Below the pieces are notes generated by a model. It was not told the origin of the DNA. It worked only from the letters and a program-made list of their open reading frames with translations, and did no database searches. 64,000 nt of DNA from Jaapia argillacea MUCL 33604 (lineage: Eukaryota > Basidiomycota > Agaricomycetes > Jaapiales > Jaapiaceae), in contig KL197713.1 of NCBI GenBank assembly GCA_000697665.1, forward strand, positions 1,618,181 to 1,682,180, in the 5' to 3' direction. The translations under genes and the position numbers were made by a program. This document shows positions 22,001 to 31,965 of this stretch, in pieces (positions within the stretch are counted from its first letter, which is position 1; every line of letters starts with the position of its first letter).

Positions 22001-24319
22001 TGGGGAAGTTTACGTCTCTGGCTTCAGGCGGTCAAGGAGTGTTCCGGTACGAAGAGTTTCTCGATGCTCACACACGATCGGATCTTCAAGGCTGTCGAGA
22101 AGTTTGGTTTCGGTGCCGTCAAGCCCGTGTTAGTCTCTTCACATATATCTGTGCCGTGTCATAGTGCTCATTTCAATGACAGAATCGAGGATGTCCTGAG
22201 TAAGGAAACCAACAATATGGCTCGGTACGATTTCTTGAAGAGCTTCGCTCGACATTTCGGCCACGCGCAGTACTACCCGCACATCGCCCCTTGGTTGGTT
22301 GAGTATCAAAGACAGATAACTCTCACCCTCGCGAAACCCACCACCGAAGAATACCAGTTCTTAGTTGAGATTGCTATGAACAGCGGAGGGCTGGGAGCTT
22401 TGAAGGAGATGTGAGTAAGCCCTGTTGAGTGGTTGGTGTTGAAATCTCAAGACTTACGCACTCACAGCATCCTGCCCCAAGTATTGGCCAAAGCCGATAC
22501 TTCATTCGTTCTGGAGTGGGCAGCGCACATCCGCCATCAGCGGGGAAATCTGGCCCAAGCTGATTCGGAACTTCGAATCGTCAAACAAATTGTTGTCGAG
22601 TTACTCTCCTCGTCAATTCTCAAGACCGACTTCTTCGCCCCTGTACCGGCCAAAGTGCCCTATCCCGGCTACCAAGGACGCCAACCTGACCCTGTAGTTG
22701 GCCCTCAGGTGGCCCTCACCTTCATCAAGGCCTGCCTTGCTACGGACAACTCCGGTTTGATTGGAGCTATTGTCAAGAAACTGACGAGCAGGCCGACGGG
22801 CGCCAAGTCAGAACGACTACAGCAGCTGGCGTCAAGCCTTCTCCTCCCGTTGATTGGACAATTAAATTGCGCACCTCTTCAACAAGAAGTCGCGTTCATT
22901 CCCGACCTGTCGAATTTGTGTCAAACGTCGATCGCTTGGTTCCTCCTAGATCGCAAGGCTTCGTTGAGCAAGCAAGAATTCACCTTGATCCTGACAACTG
23001 TGATTCTTGGCGGTGATCTCACCAGTTTCCCGGGGCTGTAAGTTAGGTTGCCGTGACACTTGCTGAGACTCTCTGATTGGATATCGTGCAGTGTCATACC
23101 AAAGCTGAGGTCTTTGCCGTGCGACGGACAAGCTCTCAAGGAATTTGCTCTTGAAGTCCAAACTCGGCGAGATCAGCTCTGCTTGCCGGGTGGCTCAAAG
23201 GACTCAATAGCGTCCATCGTTACCGAGTTGGTCACCCTCGTCATCAAAAAACAACGGACGACATCAAGTCACGATATCATCGACTTGCTACAGCTGTGTC
23301 TCGTCACCGGGAATGCACCTCTATACTCGACGATCATTCAGCGCGCCATAGACACCTCACTTCTCGCCGCTCGCTATGTCAAAGATGTTTTGGTCCCGCT
23401 ACTACCGGCATTACGAGGTTTTCTCAACAAGAATGGCCTCTCCCCAACCCAAGAACCATTTGCTTCAGCCTTCAAACGTACGATGTTCGCGTGGTTGAAG
23501 CACTACCTCGGTCGAAAGCCAGACGACAAAGGTGTTTCTCAAGCAATCGAGAATGTGAAGAAACTCCCCTGTTCTTGTGATCCATGCAAACGGGTCGTCA
23601 AGTTTCTGACTTCGCACCCCGATCGCATATTGAACTTGGAAAGAATCGGTTGTCCCAAACGAAAACACGTCGAGACTTACCTGTCTGGGTATTGTCATCT
23701 CGTCGCAACTTGGGATATGATTCGCACATCGCCCCAAGGGTTGACGGTGGGTCGTCTGGTCTGTCGCCTTCTGGTTACCACTGACGATAGAGTGCAGGTT
23801 ACGAAGACGGACTTCATCTTCAAACCTGCCAAATGGCGCGCGGATCGACACCAAGCTCAAGGAATCCTGAAATCCATCAGCGCAGACGATGGAGAACTAC
23901 GGCTCATATTTGGGCTAGAATACGTGGAACTCATCCAGCGATTGAATGGCCAGCCGACTGATACGCCATTAGCCGCCCGTAGCAATGCATCGGGGGCCCC
24001 AAGTTCGTCGAAAGTGACTATGACGCAACCAGTTGCCTCCAGTAGCCATCCGACACTCCATCATTCTCGTCCTCACGCCAGCTTGCCCATGCCATTGTCA
24101 ACGGGGTTGATCGGCAACATTCCTGCTGGCACGAGCTCATCGATGAATCAGCCAACCACTGCAGCCCATCCTCCCCGTCCACGCACCAGCCTACCAAGTC
24201 AGCTGTCCAATTCAGCCTCGACGTCAGCCGGTACTCTCCCACCATCGACTTCGGTGCGAACACCTAAGAAAAGAAAAGAATTTCATCCCGACGATATCAT
24301 TGACCTCTGCTCACCCTGA
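19052..24319 (+). CDS. large Fe(II)/2-oxoglutarate dioxygenase-domain protein, tandem paralogue 1
   Basis: Twelve exons encode 1572 residues: 19052-20273, 20319-20574, 20620-20759, 20809-20826, 20877-21432, 21488-21655, 21706-21727, 21777-22138, 22183-22410, 22468-23037, 23092-23746 and 23798-24319. Residues 1-400 are low-complexity and end in an acidic Asp/Glu run. The catalytic core lies near 410-650. FLAHQDTEK gives iron ligands H544 and D546, while VTHEIKPITSGFRLALSYNL gives H602 and the 2OG-binding R612, as in prolyl-4-hydroxylase-like folds (2OG-FeII_Oxy_3). About 850 residues of helical region follow, with a LPCSCDPC cluster. The tail PKKRKEFHPDDIIDLCSP joins a basic nuclear-import-like run to a SUMO-interacting-like IIDL. 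The start is supported by alignment to the paralogue (both begin MDD). Substrate unknown. Exon 4 (18 nt), which carries the iron ligands, is easily missed by gene finders. Confidence 0.88.
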
Positions 24320-24424
24320 ATTGTATGTCACGCTTGGGTCCATTACTCGAAAGCACAATCAAAAGTATTGTAAAATCGAATTACTTTCTTTGCTGCACGA
24401 AAATCCAACTCCTTTTCCCGGCCA

Positions 24425-24449
24425 ACGCGTACAGTCACAAGTGACGCGC
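24425..24449. promoter_or_regulatory. palindrome and ACGCG boxes upstream of oxygenase 2
   Basis: ACGCGT at 24425-24430 is followed by GTCACAAGTGAC (24434-24445), an inverted repeat with a two-base centre, which overlaps a second ACGCG. It lies 113-137 bases before the ATG at 24562. The order and spacing match the element upstream of paralogue 1, although the surrounding sequence differs. Confidence 0.5.
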
Positions 24450-24561
24450 CAGCACCCATCTGTGTGACACCGCCCGTTCCTTTCGGTTTTCAGGTCGCCG
24501 TCTTGAAATTTAATATTACCTGCACCGCTTGGTTTGATACTGCACCTTCAGCTTCAAGTTC

Positions 24562-27500
24562 ATGGACGATCTCCGCGCACACTCCCTTCCAAAGGGTCTT
24601 GAATCTTTCATACATGCACCTACCATGGAAACTATGTTGTCCGCATCAGCATCCCAATTGGGCACCCCAACATTTGCACCATCTCCTGAGTGCACATCCG
24701 CAGAACCTCATGATGTTGAAGTCGCGACGGCGGGCGAATCGATGACATCTGGACCTGTGGATTTACCGAATGTTTCGCTCCACCATTCCCTAGCACTGTC
24801 AGTGGACCGTCAGGCCCCCGTGAACCCAGCGGAACCCGATGTGCCAGAGTGTCCGCATCGCTCTGCCGTATTCCTCTCCGACGAAGGTCAAGAAAAAACT
24901 ACACTGGAAAGAGTTGCCTTCAGCCAAGGCCGTCGTTTAGTTGCCATTCAGCCTGACGACGAGGATTCGCAGTTCGTTCTTCAACATGAAGCCGACTCGG
25001 AGGCTGCGGATCGAACCACAACATCTCTACCTGCCCATGGTCCCGAGCTGGAGGTTGGAATGGTGGACAAAGCTGACCATGAGAACGTGGACGCAGATGA
25101 GACGAGGGAGCTCGATGGGTCGTCCATGAAAGGTCAACTGGATACCAATTTCTCAGGTATCGCGAACCTCGGTCAATGTCCATCGGTACCAGAAGCTTGT
25201 GAGGAAGAGGCGAAGGTCCTCATGGCTGAAGAACCACCGGAAACCACGGGTGAGGCTCCTTGTCTTCCCGCTGACGATCTTACTCTGGAGGATACGACAG
25301 TTACCGATCCCGTCGATGGCAGTGATATACAATGCAGTGATGAGATTGCCCATGAAGAAGAGTCAGACGAAGTCGAAGATGATGGTTCTTCTGCCAGTGA
25401 CGAAGACATGGAAATTGTGGATCCTTCTGAGAATATCAGGGTCCGTATCGTTATGTCTTCGGAGAGTGGCACCTTTTGCTCAGATAGCTTCTCCACAGGG
25501 TGATCTTGAAAAAGCCTTGGAAGGGTCTTTAGGCTTCAAGGGGGCATATTCTTTTGACAGAGTCTACGAAGAAGCGCCCAACCCTTATTTACGCCTCGCT
25601 GATCTGGGCAACATTGGCCTTCCGCTCAGCGAACGAGAGGCCCAGGTGATTAAGACGCGGTGCTTCCAGGCTCCATTTGGCAAAGGCGAACGCACCGTAG
25701 TCGATACGTCTGTTCGCGATACTTGGGAAATGAATGCCACTCAGGTTTATCGTTTTCGATATGTCGAGTTTCATCCCTCACTCATTTACCGCCGCCATAT
25801 AGGTGTCCTTTGATAATCCCGAATGGACCACATTCATTAACGGTGTTGTACAGGATGTGTGTTCCACCCTCGGAGTCAACTTCGCTGTTAGTCGACCTCG
25901 ATGTGAACTGTACAAGCTCCTCCTCTACGAAACCGGCTCTCAGTACGTTTTATTTGTCCTTGTCGTCACTCGGGATAACTCTGATATTTCTTTCGTAGTT
26001 TTCTGGCACATAAAGAGTGAGTATCTTGCGAATCTTGGATTCGCTGAACTAACATCTCCGAAAGTACTGAGAAGGCCAATGGAATGTTCGCGACCATAAT
26101 CATCGTCCTTCCTTCCCGCTTTTTAGGGGGAGCCGCACATCTTTCCCATGGAGGTCTATCGAGAGTTGTCGACTGTAGCTCCAATAGTATGTTCCAAACG
26201 ACCGTGCTGTCGTGGTACACCGATGTTACACACGAGATCAAACCTATCACAAGCGGATATCGCCTCGCTCTCTCCTACAATCTGATCCATACTACCAATG
26301 CCTTGCGACCGGTTCTACCATCGACCCACGATTCCATCGAGAGACTGCGCCATATTCTCCGCTCGTGGAAGAAAGCCGCCAAGGCTAGAAGTGACAAATG
26401 CCCGGCGAAGCTGATGTGTCTTCTTGAGCATGAGTACTCCCAAGTTGACCTGGGGGGAAGCGCGCTCAAAGGCATCGATGCACATAAGATGGGTCTCCTC
26501 GATTTGTTGGCTAAGGAGCTTGGGTTCTGCTTAGGACTGGCAAGTGTTGAGTGTCATTTGACAGGCTATGCCCAGGACAACGGGGGGTATGATTCTGAAG
26601 GTGATGATGAGGTCTCCATGGCAGAGGTAAGTATCTATTCCATACGATTTTGTCAGTGCCGCCGCTCACTCGGTCTAGGTGCAAGAGCGAGAGATGTCAA
26701 TCACTTGCCTCACCGACCTGGATGGGAACCTCCTTCGAGATGATGTCGATTATGATGCTGAAGAGGAAATGATACCGGCTGACCTTGAGGAGACCGTTGA
26801 AAGCGGCGGTCATGACGAACAAGAGTACGAGGGGTATATGGGTAATGTGAGGTCACACATGCTTTTCCTTCTACACTTGCCTGACAAAGATCATCTTAGG
26901 GTGCTGGATCTCTGGAACGCTGTATGCCTGCCTCCTCTCCTCACCGTCATTTCTCATCTCATGTCACTCAGGGTACCGACGGACTGTCCTTGTCATCTGG
27001 CCGAATATCAACGACTTTGAGATCCTGTATAGTGGTGGTAATTTCCCTCTTGCGTTGAAGCAGCTTCGTAACAACATTTCAACTGCACCGACGCGGACAG
27101 ATCTACAACTCTTCGAATATCTCTTTCGCGCGACTGAAAAGGGCAACCATCCCAAGGCAGACGTGCTAAGAGAGCTGTGTTGTGCTGCGTACGAATGGCG
27201 GAGGGTGGATCTATGGGTTAGAGCAGTCCAAGGGTGCTCTGGTGACAAAAGCTTCTCATTGCTTACGGTGGGTGAGATATTCAGAGCAACCGAAATCTTT
27301 GGTTTTGAAGCCGTAAGACCAGTGTAGGTTTTCTATCCATCCCCAAGTCGCACACATAACTAATCTGGAGGTGATAGAATTGAAGAAACATTGAAGAATG
27401 ATAGTAGCAATACTGCACGGTACGGATTTTTGAACGAGTTTCATCACTGGTGCAGCAATCAGCCGTCGAACGGATACCATCTTGCATGGTTGGAAGCTCA

Positions 27501-29446
27501 GCATGACTCGGTCACTCGATCGCTTGCGGCGCCGACAGCTGATGAAATGCAATTGCTCCTCGACGTTGCGAAGAAATACGGAGGACTACTGTCCTTAAAA
27601 GATACGTAAGTTAAAATTCCCCGTGCTCGTGCCCCACATACTCATGTTCCCAAGGATATTGCCCCAAGTCCAAGCCAAGGCTTCCCCCGGCTTCTTACTC
27701 CGCTGGTCTGCCTACATTCACAATGCGCGAGCCGCCATTGTAGGGAATCACTCCGACAACGAGATTCTTCACCAGATTGTGATGGATTTGATCTCGCCAT
27801 CGATATCGAAAGCAGACTTTCTCGCCCCTGTTCAAGTAAAAGCACCGCCCCAACAATACGGTTTCCCATTTTACGGGCGCCAACCGGTACCATCTCCCAA
27901 CCCCGATATTGCTCACAGCTACATCCGTGTTTGCTTGTCGACCGACAACGCACCCCTGGTTTCTAGGGTGATACAGAAATTGACCGACGGGCCTGCTGAT
28001 TTTACGTTGGAGGACAAGGCGAAGCGTGCATCATCTGTACTGCTTCCGTTGATTGATCTTCTCGCAAAGGAACCCGATCTGACCCAAATCAAATCTATCG
28101 CGGACATGGGAGTTCTCTGCCAAACATCCATCAATTGGTTTCTTCTCGACCGCAAAATTGCACCGAGCAAACAGGACCTGTCGTCTATGCTGACGGCTAT
28201 TATTCTGGGAGGTGATCCGACACTCTTCGCATCTGTGTAAGTTTCATATTCGCGTTTGTGTTCTATCTTTATCTGAAATTGTCTTGTAGGGTTGTGCCGA
28301 AACTCAAAGCGCTACCATGCAGCGAGCAGATCCTTGGAGAGTTCGTCCAGGAGCTCCAGGCTCGAAGAGATGAGATCAATTTACCCTTGGATGGAAGCGT
28401 CTCCATCCCTGCCATCATCACCGACATGGTTTCAGTTATCATCTCACGAAGTCGAATCAGCTCCAGCCAGTCTGTGATCGATCTGCTTCAGCTGTGTTTT
28501 ACGACAGGCAACGCGCCGTTGTACTCGGTGGTCTTACAGATGGCTTTTGATCCCTCCGCCTTCACCCAGCAACATATAACTCAAGTTTTGGTTCCACTCC
28601 CTCCTGCATTGCGGGCGTTCATCTCGAAGAGCGGCCTCTCCCCGACTCAAGAACCGTTTGCTTCGGCATTCAGAAGAATTATGTTTGCATGGCTAAAACA
28701 GTTTCTGGGGCTCAAGCCAGATGAACAGGGCGCCGCGAAAACCCTTGAAGGGATCAAGAAACTTCCATGTAGCTGTGATCCATGTCAGCGAGTTGTCAAA
28801 TTCTTGACTTTGCAGCCGGATCGTACCTTGCGTCTGGAACGGATTGGGGCTCCAAAACGGAAGCACGTTGAGACTCATCTGTCTCGATATTGTCGCTTGG
28901 CGGCGACCTGGGACACGATTCGCTCCACGCCTCAAGGCTTGACGGTACGCTCCCATACGTTACGTCGGGAGGAAGACCGAGATGCTGACCTTCACGTGTG
29001 AGTAGGTCACGAAGACTGATCTAATATTCAAACCGGTCAGCTGGCGAGCGAGCCGACAGCAGGCTCAAGGAATTCTGAAGACGATAAGCGAAGATGACAG
29101 AGAACTCCGTTTGATTTTTGGGCTGGAATACACGGAACTCGTGCAAAGGCTGTCCGGGCAGCCCCTTACGCCGCATCCTTTGACCTCATCGTCACTGGAA
29201 GGACCCCTGGGCCGTACATTTGTTCGCACGAGTGCTTCAGCTTCGAATGTGGTTTCTCAAAATGCTTCAAGTAGCCGCTTGGTACAGACCCGCCCCACTC
29301 GAGATCCCCCAGCTGCATCGACTTCAGCCTCTACAGCTGCCACACAGTCCCCAGTCCTTCCTGCTTCTCTATCGAGCACAACGCAGACTCCGAAGAAGAG
29401 GAAAGACTTTCACCCTGACAGCATCATCGATCTTTGCACTCCGTGA
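24562..29446 (+). CDS. large Fe(II)/2-oxoglutarate dioxygenase-domain protein, tandem paralogue 2
   Basis: Twelve exons encode 1430 residues: 24562-25440, 25499-25744, 25803-25942, 25999-26016, 26065-26626, 26679-26846, 26900-26921, 26972-27323, 27378-27605, 27655-28236, 28290-28944 and 29006-29446. Exon order and phases match paralogue 1, and six exons have identical lengths (140, 18, 168, 22, 228 and 655 nt). The iron site is FLAHKDTEK (H426, D428) plus H484, with R494 for 2-oxoglutarate, at the same internal spacing. The N-terminal disordered region is about 115 residues shorter and poorly conserved, whereas the catalytic core, the LPCSCDPC cluster and the tail PKKRKDFHPDSIIDLCTP are strongly conserved. 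Divergence is enough that both copies have clearly been kept under selection for protein sequence. Gene duplication head to tail with only about 240 bp between stop and start; each copy has its own MCB-like promoter element. Substrate unknown. Confidence 0.88.
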
Positions 29447-30142
29447 TTACGAATTGATAGCTTGCCCTGCTTGTCCAACGCAGGCTCGATTTATCTGCCC
29501 ATTCGTCCGCGGAGCAAACTATCGACTTTCAGAAGTTCATACAGTAGATAGAGCCTTTTGATAATCATTGTCGCTAGCCGCTGGAGTATTATTTTCGCTG
29601 ATACAAAGTTATCCGTACCTAACGGGGTGTCTCCCCTGAATAGTTCTATTCCCGATTGCACTCATGAGCATCAATCTGGAAAGTGACTCATCCCATAGCC
29701 TGTTCGTCTCTTATTGCTGGTGAACTCGCCAGGGGTGGACTAAATCGTGGATCTTCCTACTTACTGTAATGAGGCCAAGCCGCTGCCAAATCAGACGGGC
29801 ACGTCGCCTCTACATGTCCATTGTCCGGGTCTCCGCTGTGCTAAACTGTTCGTCGAACCTCTGGAAACATTGGGCTGTAGGTTCTCTGAAACTTGTCAAC
29901 AGAACTGCTGAGCGTCGGTAAAGTCTCGTTGACGATTCCCCTCTCATTCCACCAGGAACTTCGCTTCAATTTCGCCTCTGAGCTTCAAGTGCCTCGCAGC
30001 CACCTCATGATTTTTATGGCCGTGCCCAATAGCCTCTTAATCGACATCGTGTCCATGGGATCTATTAACCCGAATTATCTGTTACACATAGTTCTGCCGT
30101 TTTTGTGATCCCAACCAGCAACCTCATGCCAATCGATGCTCG
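29447..30142. other. intergenic, no gene seen
   Basis: About 0.7 kb between the second oxygenase and the next gene. A 71-codon frame at 29893-30108 has no start context, domain or splice partner I could support. Confidence 0.5.
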
Positions 30143-31929
30143 ATGATGTTGGTACTCGTGTCCTATAAGGACAACCATCTCCGTCTCCCAGGCTCTATCT
30201 TGCAGGTAGATCCAACTCCAGAATATGGTAAGCATCTCAACTTTGGACTCGCTATCGTATAGTTACCAACGTTTACCGTGACTTTCACTAGAAGACACTG
30301 TTAAGACCTACGAACGCAACGGACGCTGGTGGCTCCGATAACACCAAGGAGACGTTGTCGATTCCGCCATCTTTCAATCAACGTCCTCCGGATTCAAGCC
30401 TTAAGGAAGGTCCAAATGCCAATGCACACCTTTCACGGCCAACCGTCCGTCTCGAGAAGCCTCTGGCCAGGTCCCATTCAGAAGTCGATTTCGTCAGGGA
30501 TTGGGAACGCGTCGCCTTTCTTCGGCCCAGGTAGGTCCCGTCTCTCGTTAGTCTGCAAGTGGGCTAATACGGCGAGTGTAGACCCCAGCCTCCCGTCATC
30601 GCAGACAACGTTCGGACCTTCCTAGACCGGCTCGCTATTGCTCGCTCCCGGACTCTACCTAACCTTGGAAGGGAAGGATTTCAATGCACAACATTTCCTT
30701 TGTCTTCACCCCCTCTTTGGCCCTTGTTTTGGGACTGGTGTATCCATCCCCACCAACACTTCGCAATCCTGAAGGAAATGTACTGGTGCAAGGAGCCCAC
30801 CACTCCCGGCCATGAGTACATCCTGCTTCGATTTGAGTATGACGATCAGCGCCCCTCCTCTTCTCGAGAAACACTCTGGCTTCGTCTCGAACGGGATGCT
30901 ACTTCGTGGCTCCGCATCTTCGGTGGGATAAAGAACGGGGGCAACTGCAACGACACGCTGAAGATACATACGAGATGGCTGAGCTTGATGGAGCCCAAAG
31001 ATAGGTTGATGGCATCGCTGGAACTCAAGGATGGGGTGAGGCATTGTTTTTTGATGTGTTGTCTTTCGCTCATCATCGTACCCTAGCGTAATCTTATCAC
31101 ACCCCTTCACCTAGCTCTGCTGCAGCAGTCAGTAAACAGAGAAGCCAGCTATTACGACCTCACCACTCAAAACTGCTGGTGGTATGCAGGTTGCGTGTGG
31201 GAGGCGGTGGCGTTTTGGTGGCAGCAATCAGGCGCTTCCACCTACTTTGAGGTGAATGCCAGCACTCCCGACCCAAGTTTTGTTGACTACGTGATTCATA
31301 TACCCGGAGCCGCGCACAGCCCTCTTGACTGGGAGCCCATTACATTCGCCAAAAACCTATTGCGTGCTCACCTCACGGTATCCCGCCGTAGTTTACCTGG
31401 TAGGGATTGGACCTTAACTCCTGTTGAACAAGCATTGGCGCGCATTCGCCAGTATTTCTCCGGCCAAATCCATACGGATGCGCTGTCGTTGATCAAGTAC
31501 GAGAAAGGATCTGACACCGGATATGATTTGGTTGAAGCGGTTGCTCAGGTGGAAGTGGAGGTGGGATCTGAGGAAGGGTCCGAGGTAGCGACATGCGACG
31601 CGGTGACTGCCCTTGATTGGTTTGATGACGACGATGGGGTGGTATCTGAGGCGTGGTCGGTGGCAGCCTCTGAGGCGGAGTCTGTCCCGGCTTTGGTTAT
31701 CCATGGCAACGAGGCGGGATCCGAGTTGGGTTCAATTCAGGAGGGATTTGGTCTGTTCTCGCGTGCCGATGACGAGGAACTTGGGTCTGCCCAGTACGAG
31801 GAGCCTCGGTATACCGATGAGGCGACATCTCGACTGATATCTCGAATGCACCGTGACAATGTTTGGGACGTTATCAAGAGCATGAAACTGGATAATGAAT
31901 CTGAGGCTCATCGCGTAGGATCGCAGTAA
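30143..31929 (+). CDS. uncharacterised protein with a conserved-looking Cys/Trp motif
   Basis: A four-exon model (30143-30205, 30292-30530, 30582-31035, 31126-31929) is open and gives 519 residues. I do not recognise the family with confidence. It begins MMLVLVSYKDNHLRLP, a beta-strand-like opening seen in ubiquitin-like folds of many agaric proteins, then a Pro-rich linker. A globular middle part contains TLWLRLERD and the striking SYYDLTTQNCWWYAGCVWEA, which resembles agaric-specific hypothetical proteins that have an aromatic NC/CW patch. The C-terminal 200 residues are acidic, Val/Ser/Glu-rich and probably disordered. The 5' part is the least certain, since the 63-nt first exon was chosen for phase and start codon only. 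The stop lies 36 bases before the first visible exon of the aminotransferase, an unusually tight spacing. Confidence 0.55.
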
Positions 31930-31965
31930 TATTTCTCACCACACATTCACTCACGTGCTTCATAG

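Noticed and set aside
26627-26678. Alternative reading through the oxygenase 2 intron (SIYSIRFCQCRRSLG)
   Set aside because: The segment has GT-AG ends, the same position and phase as the intron of paralogue 1, and read-through breaks the conserved alignment.
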